From JANPJV01 sp031425695 (GTDB lineage: Bacteria > Pseudomonadota > Gammaproteobacteria > Xanthomonadales > SZUA-5): a DNA stretch of 64,000 bases. Below are positions 1 to 8,570 of the stretch, one piece after another. The position numbers and the translations under genes were made by a program. Below the pieces are notes generated by a model. It saw only the letters and a list, made by a program, of their open reading frames with translations. It did no database searches and was not told where the DNA came from. The stretch lies in the NCBI GenBank assembly GCA_031425695.1, contig JANPJV010000010.1, forward strand, positions 52,222 through 116,221. The letters are read 5' to 3'. How positions within the stretch are numbered: the stretch's first letter is position 1; every line of letters starts with the position of its first letter.

Positions 1-1085
1 GCCAGCAGCACGACCACGCTCGCTCCAACCAGCACCTTGTTGCGGCGCGCGAAGCGCCGGATCTCGCTGATCGTCGTTGGCCGCTGCGCCAGGATCGGTT
101 CGTCGGCGAGATAGCGCCGCAGATCCTCCGAGAGCTCGGCGGCATTCTGGTAGCGCGCTGCCTTGTCCTTTGCCAGTGATTTGGCAAAGATCGTCGTGAG
201 ATCACCGGCAAACTCGGCACCGTGTTGGGAAAGCGGCCGCGCCGGCGTGTCGCAAATCCGTTGCAGCGCATGCGCCAGGCTGGAGCCGCTGACATCGTAC
301 GGCAGGACCCCGGTGAGCATCCGGTAGCCGATCATTCCGAGTGCGTAGACGTCGGTCCGGATATCGACGCCGCCCGGCTCGCCGATGGCCTGTTCCGGGC
401 TCATGTAGGCAATCGTGCCCACCACCATGCCGGCGGTGGTGAGTTCGGAGGCAGGGTTCTCCTCCCCAGTCAGGCGAGCGACGCCGAAGTCGAGCACCTT
501 GGGCTCGCCGTCGGCCTGTACCAGGATATTCCCGGGCTTGAGATCGCGGTGAATGACGCCGCGGATATGCGCATGCTCGACGGCGGTACAGACCCGCATC
601 AGGATCTTCAGGCGCGCGCGCGCGTCGATCTCGCGACAGTAGTCGAGCAGGCCCGAGCCCTCGACATATTCCATGACGATATAGGGCACGTGGCCGAGCG
701 AGGCATCGGTACGCCCGCTGGCGAAGATCTGGGCAATGCCAGGATGCTTGAGGCGGCCCAGGATCTCGGCTTCTTGCTGGAAGCGCGCCAGCATCTCCGG
801 CTGATGCAGACCCGCATGCAAGGTCTTGATTGCGACCAGCCGCTTAGGGTGGAGTTGTTCTGCGAGAAAAACCACGCCCATGCCGCCGGCATCGATCACC
901 CGCACGATCCGATAGTCATCGACGCGCCGATCGATCCACGACTGTGGGCCGTCAGCGATCGCGGGAGCTGCCGAAGAAGGAACGTGGGCAGGCAGATCTG
1001 CCTGCACCACCGTGGTCGCTCCGCCCGCGGATGCGTGGCCCGACGTTACCAAGCCCGGCGTCGTGGGGCCCGGGCGCTCGCTCAT
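1..1085 (-). CDS. Serine/threonine protein kinase, C-terminal end outside the window
   Basis: Partial gene; about 361 codons are visible and it runs off the left edge. The protein is a Hanks-type kinase. About 50 residues of low-complexity N-terminus come first, then a glycine-rich loop (IDAGGMGVV), the VAIK lysine, the catalytic loop HRDLKPGN, the DFG metal-binding motif and an APE-like SPE segment (MSPEQ). A hydrophobic stretch starts after RRNKVLVG at the window edge, so it is probably a membrane-anchored kinase with a sensory or repeat domain outside. The ATG overlaps the TGA of the upstream BNR-propeller gene (ATGA), which fixes the start and suggests translational coupling. The phosphorylation target is unknown. 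Kinase identity is secure; full length and C-terminal domains cannot be seen. Confidence 0.93.
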   Translation of the reverse strand, partial: MSERPGPTTPGLVTSGHASAGGATTVVQADLPAHVPSSAAPAIADGPQSWIDRRVDDYRIVRVIDAGGMGVVFLAEQLHPKRLVAIKTLHAGLHQPEMLARFQQEAEILGRLKHPGIAQIFASGRTDASLGHVPYIVMEYVEGSGLLDYCREIDARARLKILMRVCTAVEHAHIRGVIHRDLKPGNILVQADGEPKVLDFGVARLTGEENPASELTTAGMVVGTIAYMSPEQAIGEPGGVDIRTDVYALGMIGYRMLTGVLPYDVSGSSLAHALQRICDTPARPLSQHGAEFAGDLTTIFAKSLAKDKAARYQNAAELSEDLRRYLADEPILAQRPTTISEIRRFARRNKVLVGASVVVLL

Positions 1086-3934
1086 TCGAATCCGTTATTG
1101 AACAACGGTTGCTCCTGGACCGGTCCGCCGACGAAGAGGATACGCCCGCTTTCCTGGCGTAGGTCCCCTGGACCGTTGTCGGTTACGGTCAGCAGGAAAC
1201 TGCGGCCATTGCGAATCGCCCCATTGCCCATGCCCAGCCATTGCAGCGTCAGGGCATTCCCGGACGTCGCCGGCCCGAAGCGTCGAAACACCCAATCCGG
1301 GCCAAAGGTCTCGGCGTGGAAGGTCGCCAGCACCTGCGCCGTGGTGCAGTTGATGAACTCGAAGCGGATCAGGCCCGCATTGGGCAGGTAACCTGGGTCC
1401 TCTGGCAGCAGCTCCGGGTCAACTGAGGTGGCGTCGAAGATCTGCTGGCAGCTACTGCCCGCTTTCCGGAGATCGATGTTGCTGATCGTCGTTGAGCCGC
1501 TTCCCCCTTTGGCCGCACCCGGGTTGACGTCTGCGATCGTGATCGTCGCCACGTCGGTCTGCAGGCGATCCGGCGTGCCGTCCGCATTGCCGTCGCCACT
1601 GTTGGGCGCGAGATTCTCGTCAGCATCCGAGGGGCCGTCGATATCGGCATCAGGGACGCGGGTCAAGCTCCACACGCCTTCATCGGTGCCGGCGTGCACA
1701 GTCGGGGAGCCGCTGACGGGGACCGAGACGGCGAGCGACTGCGCCGAATCGAGCGGGAGCCCGATACTGATCGAGAGCCAGCTGGTGCCACCGTTGTCCG
1801 TGAAATAGACACCGCCCGGACTGGTGTCGGAGCCGGCGGCGCCGGCATAGACCCGCCCCGGATTCGCCGGCTCTACGCGCAGCACGCGAACGCGGACATT
1901 GGCGATGCCGTTGTCGGCCGGAACCCAGCTGGCCCCACCGTTGATGGTCTTGTACACGCGGCCCGGCTCATCCGGCTTGGTCGGGTCGGAAAGCGCGGCG
2001 AACAGGTTGTTGGGTTGTCCAGGTATGGCGATCAGCGAGTTGATGTTCTGCACCGAACCGGTGCTGCTCATCAGCGGCAGGCCGGCACTCGCGCTGGTCC
2101 ACTCCAAGCCGCTGTTGGTGCTCTTGAACACGCCGTTGGCCAGGGTCGGGACCGGGTCATTGCAGGAGAAACAATAACCACTGAGCCGCGTGCCCGCATA
2201 CAGGGTGGTCGCCGAACCGGACTGAAACACCATTGCCACCGGTTGCGGATACATGAGCCGCGGCTGGCAACCGCCGAGCGGCAGCGTGTCGCGCGGCGTC
2301 CAGCTGATCGATCCATTCGAACTCCGCCAGATACGGGGAACTTCCAGCTGTGGGGAATTGCCGAGACAGGCGACTCGACCGTTGGCACCGAAGTAAATGA
2401 CTTGCGAGAGCCCGCCCTCCGCTGAAAGCGGGTCGATCAACATGGTGTTGACTTCGCCGATGGCGGCCGGACCGGTCTCGGGCAGTGGAATCAGGTTGTC
2501 GGCCACCGCCCAGCTGACGCCGCCATCGCTGCTGCGAAAGATGCCGCCGCGGAAACTGTTGGGCAGCGCTCCGAGTGGCGCGAAATCAGCTCCCAGGGCA
2601 AACATGCGCGTGGTTGCCGGCGAGCTGGCAGTGACGGGATCGAACACGATCGCGTTGACCGTATCGAGTCCCAGGTTGGCATTGGTGCGCAACCAGTTCT
2701 GGCCAAAATCATCGGACAGATAGAGCGCGGCCGAGGTCGCTTCCGTGCGCAGATTGCGCAGGCCGGCGTAGACCCGCTGTGGCCGGGTCGGGTGTACCGC
2801 AACGGTTTCGATGCGTGTGCCGCGCAGTCCGGCACCGATCACGCTCCAATTGGTACCCGCATTGTTGGTGACGAACACCTCGCCCGATACCGAAAACGCG
2901 ATCCAGCGTGAAGGGTTTGCGGGATCGACGATGATCGGTCCGATCGAGGCTGGATCGCCGACAGTGACGCTGAGGCCATTGTTTCGCGGCGCGAAGCTGG
3001 CGCCATTGTCGGGGCTGAAAAGCACGCCATTGGAACTACCGAAGACGATGTTGTTGGTCGCTGAGGGATGTACATCCAGGCTTTGCATCCGCTGGGTTGG
3101 CCCGACCGGCAAGGAAACCGACTGCAGGAAGCTCGCGCCACCATCGGTCGAGCGGTAATTGCCGAAGACATTGGAGACGAACACAGTCCCCGGAATATTG
3201 GGGTTGTAGGCGAGCAGGCTCACCGGCTCCGTGGTCGGGCCACCGGAATTCCAGGGACCGGTGATCGGCGAAAAACTGGCGCCGCCGTTGATGCTCTTGT
3301 ACAGGCTGGCGGAAAAGCTGCTGGTGTCGCGCTCGAGCACCCACACCAGGATCTTCAGCGGGTCGTTGGGATCGACCGCGAGCCGGTCGAGCTTGTTTGG
3401 CAGGGTGGAACCGCCAGCGGGGGACCAGGTGCTGCCGCCATCGACCGAACGAAACAAGCCGGCATCGGCAGTCGCCAGGAACACCCTGGTCGGATCGCTC
3501 GGCGCGTAGGCGATATCGACGGTGCGAAAGCTGGTCGTCGTGGTTGGCAGGCCGACGTCCTTGCGTAGCCAGCTGCGCCCGCTGTCTTGCGTAGCGAATA
3601 CGCCGCGCGCGCCGGCCAGGAGTAGCCGTCCGGGCAGCGTGGGGTGGGGCACCACCACCCCCGCGCCGGCGCTCACGGTCGCGAGTCCGGCGGTGGCAGC
3701 CACCCAGGTATTGCCGCCGTCGTTGGACCGGTAGACGCTGCGATGCGCGGTCGCATAGAAAACATTGGGTTGCCCGGTTCCGGGAACGGCACTGTCGACG
3801 CGCCCGCCGAAAGGCCCATTGCTGGTCCAGCGCGCATTGCCGGCAAGTGCCGGCTGCACATACACGCATGCAAAGGCCGCGCACGCGATGCCTGCGCGTA
3901 GCGTGGACGCAGCCCAGGAGCTTCTCCGGTTCAT
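1082..3934 (-). CDS. Secreted BNR/Asp-box beta-propeller protein
   Basis: Predicted 950-residue exported protein. The start chosen is ATG with AGGAG eight bases upstream, followed by a signal peptide (MNRRSS, hydrophobic core, cleavage near PALAG); a longer in-frame extension upstream lacks a ribosome site. The body carries about thirteen Asp-box motifs of the S-x-D/N-G-G-x-S/T-W/F type (RSNDGGNTW, RSVDGGSTW, KTINGGASW), the hallmark of sialidase/sortilin/YCF48-like propellers. After the propeller come an acidic D-x-D-x-DG-x-D calcium-type segment and a beta-rich domain resembling the choice-of-anchor U type. The chain ends PLFNNGFE. No catalytic residues of a sialidase could be assigned, so adhesion or binding is a better guess than hydrolysis. 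It is coupled to the downstream kinase by an ATGA overlap. Confidence 0.85.
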   Translation of the reverse strand: MNRRSSWAASTLRAGIACAAFACVYVQPALAGNARWTSNGPFGGRVDSAVPGTGQPNVFYATAHRSVYRSNDGGNTWVAATAGLATVSAGAGVVVPHPTLPGRLLLAGARGVFATQDSGRSWLRKDVGLPTTTTSFRTVDIAYAPSDPTRVFLATADAGLFRSVDGGSTWSPAGGSTLPNKLDRLAVDPNDPLKILVWVLERDTSSFSASLYKSINGGASFSPITGPWNSGGPTTEPVSLLAYNPNIPGTVFVSNVFGNYRSTDGGASFLQSVSLPVGPTQRMQSLDVHPSATNNIVFGSSNGVLFSPDNGASFAPRNNGLSVTVGDPASIGPIIVDPANPSRWIAFSVSGEVFVTNNAGTNWSVIGAGLRGTRIETVAVHPTRPQRVYAGLRNLRTEATSAALYLSDDFGQNWLRTNANLGLDTVNAIVFDPVTASSPATTRMFALGADFAPLGALPNSFRGGIFRSSDGGVSWAVADNLIPLPETGPAAIGEVNTMLIDPLSAEGGLSQVIYFGANGRVACLGNSPQLEVPRIWRSSNGSISWTPRDTLPLGGCQPRLMYPQPVAMVFQSGSATTLYAGTRLSGYCFSCNDPVPTLANGVFKSTNSGLEWTSASAGLPLMSSTGSVQNINSLIAIPGQPNNLFAALSDPTKPDEPGRVYKTINGGASWVPADNGIANVRVRVLRVEPANPGRVYAGAAGSDTSPGGVYFTDNGGTSWLSISIGLPLDSAQSLAVSVPVSGSPTVHAGTDEGVWSLTRVPDADIDGPSDADENLAPNSGDGNADGTPDRLQTDVATITIADVNPGAAKGGSGSTTISNIDLRKAGSSCQQIFDATSVDPELLPEDPGYLPNAGLIRFEFINCTTAQVLATFHAETFGPDWVFRRFGPATSGNALTLQWLGMGNGAIRNGRSFLLTVTDNGPGDLRQESGRILFVGGPVQEQPLFNNGFE

Positions 3935-4185
3935 GGTTTTGACTCCTGATGGTGCGGCGCCCACTGTAACCCCGGGCGGTCGCTGACACTTCAAAATAAA
4001 CGAAACGTTGACATGGGCAAGGCGTTGACGACAGCAGGTCGTGGCGACCCGACCGGCTGCCGGCATAGGTGCTTCGTCACAAATTCTCATTACAGAGAAT
4101 TCGTGCCGGTTGGACTTCGCCCGCGGAGCAAAAACGTGGTTCTTGCTGCGCGATGGCCAGCTGTACCCTAAGCGACAGGGAAATG

Positions 4186-4914
4186 ATGCGGCGGACAATG
4201 AGTACGACCCTCTACTTCTTTCCACACGCCGCGCTGTCGTTCGTGCGCGATGGTGACTCACAGGCGCACGCGCATCGGGCGCTGCAACTCAGCGTCGCGC
4301 TCGAAGGCCACATCCGGTCGCTGGAGGATGGACGTTGGGAGGAGCATCTTTTTCTCGCGTGCTCGCCGCAGCAGCCGCATCGCATCCGCACCACCGGCGC
4401 GCTTTGCGCGCACTTGTTCATCGATCCGGGTCCGCGCTGCCACCAGCTGTGGAGTGCCGCGGGAGCGGTGCCGTCGATCCCTGGCTTGGATTTGATCGCC
4501 GCGCTGCGAGCGCTCGCAGACGGGCCGCGTGATGAGATCCGAGCGCACGAGCTGACCTGGGAATGGCTGTCGCAGAGCCTGCCGGGTCTCTTGCCCGATG
4601 GTGCACCGGCAGATCCGCGCATCCAACGGGCGCTCGCCCATCTCGAAGCCAACCCCGACGCAGCCAGCAATCACCGCGAGCTGGCGCAATTGACCCACCT
4701 TTCGGTGAGCCGCTTTGCCGAACGCTTCCGCCTCGAAACCGGCATGGCGGTACGCAATTACCTGCTCTGGCGCCGCCTGCTGCGCTCAGTCGCCGCCCTG
4801 CAGGCCGGCGCCAGCGTGACCGATGCAGCACTCGACGGCGGCTTTGCCGACACCGCCCATCTTTCGCGCAGCTTCAGGAGGACCTTCGGGGCGGCGCCGA
4901 CGGATATCGGGTGA
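4186..4914 (+). CDS. AraC-family transcriptional regulator
   Basis: About 242 residues. The C-terminal 90 residues form the two helix-turn-helix units of the AraC/XylS family (ELAQLTHLSVSRFAERF, then DAALDGGFADTAHLSRSF and RRTFGAAP). The N-terminal half carries a histidine-containing cupin-like segment (HAHRALQLSVALEGH) with no close ligand-specific motif. The start is uncertain: ATG 4183, 4186 or 4198 are all in frame; AGGG at 4177-4180 favours 4186. It lies divergent from the BNR-propeller gene and is the obvious candidate to control it, but nothing in the sequence proves that. It converges on aceE across a family B hairpin. Confidence 0.85.
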   Translation: MRRTMSTTLYFFPHAALSFVRDGDSQAHAHRALQLSVALEGHIRSLEDGRWEEHLFLACSPQQPHRIRTTGALCAHLFIDPGPRCHQLWSAAGAVPSIPGLDLIAALRALADGPRDEIRAHELTWEWLSQSLPGLLPDGAPADPRIQRALAHLEANPDAASNHRELAQLTHLSVSRFAERFRLETGMAVRNYLLWRRLLRSVAALQAGASVTDAALDGGFADTAHLSRSFRRTFGAAPTDIG

Positions 4915-4917
4915 CGC

Positions 4918-4997
4918 GGTTTCGGTTTCGGTTGTCGGTTTCGGAAGAGCTCCGGCCCCTTCTGCCCTTTCCGAAACCGAAACCTAAATCCGAAACC
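4918..4997. repeat. Family B inverted repeat between convergent genes
   Basis: Left arm of GGTTTCGG units (4918-4946) and right arm of CCGAAACC units (4970-4997), with a loop of about 23 bases. It sits exactly between the stop codons of the AraC regulator and aceE, so it could act as a bidirectional terminator. It has no long T-run. Other copies: 8479, 12338, 56980, and a half copy at 32236. Confidence 0.85.
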
Positions 4998-5002
4998 TGC
5001 TC

Positions 5003-7693
5003 CTACACCGTCCCTGGATTCGGCCGCTCGCTGTCGATCCCGTACTTGGCAATCGCGTCGGCGATCCGCTGGCGCTCGAGTTTGCCATCGTCGACGAGCG
5101 CGGTCAGCGCGGCGACGACGATGTGGTAGCGGTCGACTTCGAAGAAGCGGCGCAAGTTGGCGCGTGTGTCGGAGCGGCCGTAGCCGTCGGTGCCGAGCAC
5201 GTTGTAGCGCATTCCATGCGGCAGGTACGGACGGATCTGCTCGGCATAGGCGCGCACGTAATCGGTGGCCGCAATGACCGGCCCGCTCGCGTCAGCCAGC
5301 ACCTGTGAAACGTAGGGCACGCGGCGTTCGGTCAGCGGATGCAGGCGGTTGTAGCGCTCGACGTCGACGCCATCGCGGCGCAGTTCGTTGAAGCTCGGGC
5401 AGCTGTAGATATCGGCGGCGACGCCGAAATCGGTCGCCAGCAATTCCGCGGCAGCAATCGATTCACGCAGGATGGTGCCAGAACCGAGCAGGCTGACGCG
5501 GGGCACCGTCGCTGCAGCGTCGGTTGCGCTGCGGCCGAGCAGGTACATGCCGCGGATGATCCCTTCCGCCGCGCCTTCGGGCATTTCCGGATGGGTGTAG
5601 TTCTCGTTGACCAGGGTGATGTAGTAGTAGCAGTCCTCCTGCTCGGTGAGCATGCGGCGCATGCCGTCCTGGATGATGATCGCGACCTCGAAGGAGAAAG
5701 TGGGGTCGTAGGAGCGGCAGTTGGGAATGGCACCGGCGAGCAGGTGCGAGTGGCCGTCCTCGTGCTGCAAACCCTCGCCGTTGAGCGTGGTGCGACCGGA
5801 CGTGGCACCGAGCAGGAATCCGCGCGCGCGCATGTCACCGGCGAGCCAGGCGAGGTCGCCGACGCGCTGCATGCCGAACATCGAGTAGAAAATGAAGAAC
5901 GGCAGCATCTGCAGGTTGTTGGTGCTGTAGCTGGTGGCGGCCGCCAGCCACGACGAGAACGCGCCAGCCTCGGTGATGCCTTCCTGCAGCACCTGGCCGG
6001 TCTCGTCCTCGCGGTAGTACATCAGCTGGTCGGCATCCATCGGCTTGTATTTCTGGCCGAAAGGCGCGTAGATGCCGATCTGCCGGAACAGGCCTTCCAT
6101 GCCGAAGGTGCGTGCCTCGTCGGCGACGATGGGCACCACGCGCGGACCGACTGCCGGATCGCGCAAGGTGATGTTGAGCGCCTGTACGAATGCCATCGTC
6201 GTGGAGATCTCGCGATCACCCGATGCCTTGAGCAGGCGGTCGAAGACCTCGATTCCCGGCGTGGCCAATGATTCGTCGGCCTTGCGGCGGCGCTGCGGCA
6301 GTGAGCCACCGAGCGCTTCGCGGCGGGCGCGCATGTACACCATTTCCGGCGAATCTTCGGCCGGCTTGTAGAAGGGCACATCCTCGAGCTTGTCATCCGG
6401 GATTGGGATGTTGAAGCGGTCGCGGAAGGCCTTGACTGCCGCGCTGTCCATCTTCTTCTGCTGATGGGTGATGTTCTGCGCTTCGCCGGCCTTGCCCATG
6501 CCGTAACCCTTGACGGTCTTGGCCAGGATCACGGTCGGCATGCCCTTGGTGGTCGTGGCCGCGTGGTACGCCGCGTAGACCTTGTGCGGATCGTGGCCGC
6601 CGCGGTTCAGGCGCCAGATATCCTCGTCGGACATGTTGGCCACCATGGCCGCGGTTTCCGGCGACTTGCCGAAGAAATTCTCGCGCGTGTAGGCGCCGCC
6701 CTTGGCCTTGTAGTTCTGGTACTCGCCGTCGACCGTCTCCATCATGATCTTGCGCAGCTGGCCCTTGGTATCGCGCGCGAACAGCGGATCCCAGTAGCTG
6801 CCCCAGAGCACCTTGAGCACGTTCCAGCCGCCGCCGCGGAACACGCCCTCGAGCTCCTGCACGATCTTGCCGTTGCCGCGCACCGGTCCGTCCAGGCGTT
6901 GCAGGTTGCAGTTGACCACGAAGATCAGGTTGTCGAGACCCTCGCGACCGGCCAGCGCGATCGCGCCCAATGATTCCGGCTCGTCGGTCTCGCCGTCGCC
7001 CAGGAAGCACCAGACCTTGCGATTGCTTTCCGGCATCAGGCCGCGGTTTTCCAGGTACTTCCAGAAGCGCGCCTGGTAGATCGCGGTGATGGGCCCCAGC
7101 CCCATCGAAACTGTCGGTGTCTGCCAGAAATCCGGCATCAGCCACGGATGCGGGTATGAGCTGATGCCCTTGCCGTCGACCTCCATGCGGAAGTTGTCGA
7201 GCTGCGCATCCGTCAGCCGGCCTTCGAGATAGGCGCGGGCATACACGCCGGGCGAGCTGTGGCCCTGGATGTACAAAAGGTCGCCGGGATGGCCGTTGCC
7301 GGGCGCATGCCAGAAGTGATTGAAACCGACGTCGTACAACGTCGCCGAGGAGGCAAAACTGGCGATGTGCCCGCCGAGCTCACCCGGCTTGCGGTTGGCC
7401 CGCAGCACCATCGCCATCGCGTTCCAGCGCAGGATCGTGCGGATGCGCCACTCGAGCGCGCCGTCACCCGGGTGACGTGCCTCCATGTTCGGCGGGATCG
7501 TATTGATGTATTCGGTGGTCGGATCGAACGGCAGGAAAGCACCGGCGCGCCGCGACACCTCGACCATCCGCTCGAGCAGGAAATGCGCCCGATCCGGCGA
7601 CTCGCGCTCGATCACCGCCTCCAGCGCATCCAGCCATTCCTGGGTCTCGACCGCGTCGATATCGGTCTTGGAAACATCGAGCTTCTGGTCCAC
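5003..7693 (-). CDS. aceE: Pyruvate dehydrogenase E1 component (homodimeric type)
   Basis: Thiamine-diphosphate-dependent E1 of the pyruvate dehydrogenase complex; decarboxylates pyruvate and reductively acetylates the lipoyl groups of E2. 896 residues, the usual length for the single-chain enterobacterial/xanthomonad E1. The ThDP motif GDGE (residues 232-235) to NCN (261-263) is intact, and the N-terminal sequence with EYINTIPP and HFWHA is typical. The start is GTG, with a strong TAGGAGG six bases upstream. No aceF or lpd follows: the next gene is a convergent regulator, so E2 and E3 must be encoded elsewhere. Transcription presumably begins in the 357-base gap upstream, which is mostly a family D hairpin. 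Confidence 0.97.
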   Translation of the reverse strand: MDQKLDVSKTDIDAVETQEWLDALEAVIERESPDRAHFLLERMVEVSRRAGAFLPFDPTTEYINTIPPNMEARHPGDGALEWRIRTILRWNAMAMVLRANRKPGELGGHIASFASSATLYDVGFNHFWHAPGNGHPGDLLYIQGHSSPGVYARAYLEGRLTDAQLDNFRMEVDGKGISSYPHPWLMPDFWQTPTVSMGLGPITAIYQARFWKYLENRGLMPESNRKVWCFLGDGETDEPESLGAIALAGREGLDNLIFVVNCNLQRLDGPVRGNGKIVQELEGVFRGGGWNVLKVLWGSYWDPLFARDTKGQLRKIMMETVDGEYQNYKAKGGAYTRENFFGKSPETAAMVANMSDEDIWRLNRGGHDPHKVYAAYHAATTTKGMPTVILAKTVKGYGMGKAGEAQNITHQQKKMDSAAVKAFRDRFNIPIPDDKLEDVPFYKPAEDSPEMVYMRARREALGGSLPQRRRKADESLATPGIEVFDRLLKASGDREISTTMAFVQALNITLRDPAVGPRVVPIVADEARTFGMEGLFRQIGIYAPFGQKYKPMDADQLMYYREDETGQVLQEGITEAGAFSSWLAAATSYSTNNLQMLPFFIFYSMFGMQRVGDLAWLAGDMRARGFLLGATSGRTTLNGEGLQHEDGHSHLLAGAIPNCRSYDPTFSFEVAIIIQDGMRRMLTEQEDCYYYITLVNENYTHPEMPEGAAEGIIRGMYLLGRSATDAAATVPRVSLLGSGTILRESIAAAELLATDFGVAADIYSCPSFNELRRDGVDVERYNRLHPLTERRVPYVSQVLADASGPVIAATDYVRAYAEQIRPYLPHGMRYNVLGTDGYGRSDTRANLRRFFEVDRYHIVVAALTALVDDGKLERQRIADAIAKYGIDSERPNPGTV

Positions 7694-8050
7694 TGGCCCT
7701 CCTAAGGGCTTCGCATTCGGCTGTCGTCAGACAGTCGATTATGGGGCGCTCGGAGGGGCCAGTCGAACATCGCACGCTGACAGTGTGCGCGGGCTTTGAA
7801 AAAGAGCGGGACGGGAAGGACGCGAAGGTAAAGCAGAAAGGAAGAGAAGGGGAGCAAATGCTCTTGGGGTAAGCGGCACGGCGCCCGTCAACTGCGGGTT
7901 TTCGTGCGGGCCTGGTGCTCAACAATCTCTGGAAATCAAGGGCTAGGCGTTGGTTCGTCGCGAGATGTCCCAACCAGAATGCTGGCTTTCCCTCGCTTCC
8001 TTTCTGCTTTCCCTTCGCTTCCTTCCGCCCCGCTTTTTTTGACCCAAAGC
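7694..8050. repeat. Gene-free gap with family D long inverted repeat (arms about 7798-7858 and 7985-8045)
   Basis: No gene is seen here. The left arm is purine-rich (GCGGGACGGGAAGGACGCGA then AAGCAGAAAGGAAG) and the right arm is its imperfect reverse complement, about 58 bases each with roughly four in five positions pairing, around a loop of about 125 bases. The gap lies downstream of holC and upstream of aceE, so it must also contain the aceE promoter. A small palindrome, CTGTC-GTCA-GACAG (7721-7734), lies nearest aceE and could be an operator; this is speculative. Confidence 0.75.
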
Positions 8051-8473
8051 TCACAGATCAAACTTCGTCACCTCGAACCCGCGCCGGCGATATTCGGCCC
8101 AGCGTTCACGCGAGCCGACGCGTTCGGCGGGGTCGGCGGGGACGACTTCCTTGACCCAGTCGAAGTTGCCCTCGGCGACTTCCTCGCGCAGGTTGATGAC
8201 CAGCGGCCGATCAGCGACCACTGCGCCCGGCGGGGCGATCAACACGGCGGTGACGTCGTCGTCCTCATCACCGGCGATCTGGTGAGGAATGAAGGCCTCG
8301 GCGTCGAACGCCCACAGCTGGTCGTCGAGCTCTTCCGCATCGGCAAGCGTGCGCACCAGGATCAAAGTCGGAAACTGCGCCGCGTAGGCGCGCTTCACCA
8401 ACTCGCAGACGAGCAGGTTGGGATCCGCCTTGAAGCGGTCCTTGACGATCAGGTAGAACTCGGCACGCGGCAT
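8051..8473 (-). CDS. holC: DNA polymerase III chi subunit
   Basis: 140 residues, matching HolC (about 145 in E. coli). Chi is the clamp-loader accessory subunit that links DNA polymerase III to SSB. The N-terminus MPRAEFYLIV and the central W-x-F-x-x-x-x-FIPH (LWAFDAEAFIPHQ) and PLVINLREEV segments are family signatures. It follows pepA on the same strand, the conserved pepA-holC order of gammaproteobacteria, but valS, which often follows, is absent. The ATG lies only five bases from the end of a family B hairpin and has no Shine-Dalgarno sequence, so translation initiation is unusual. Confidence 0.93.
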   Translation of the reverse strand: MPRAEFYLIVKDRFKADPNLLVCELVKRAYAAQFPTLILVRTLADAEELDDQLWAFDAEAFIPHQIAGDEDDDVTAVLIAPPGAVVADRPLVINLREEVAEGNFDWVKEVVPADPAERVGSRERWAEYRRRGFEVTKFDL

Positions 8474-8478
8474 TTTTT

Positions 8479-8565
8479 GGTTTCGGTTTCGGTTTTCGGT
8501 TTCGGAAAAGCTCAGGTCGCGATCGGCTTGGGCTCTTTCCGAAACCGACAGCCGAAACCCAAACC
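8479..8565. repeat. Family B inverted repeat between pepA and holC
   Basis: Left arm 8479-8506 (GGTTTCGG units), right arm 8537-8565, loop about 30 bases. It fills nearly the whole space between the pepA stop codon and the holC start codon, replacing any ribosome-binding site for holC. If both genes are cotranscribed the mRNA carries this hairpin between them. Confidence 0.85.
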
Positions 8566-8570
8566 GCTTC

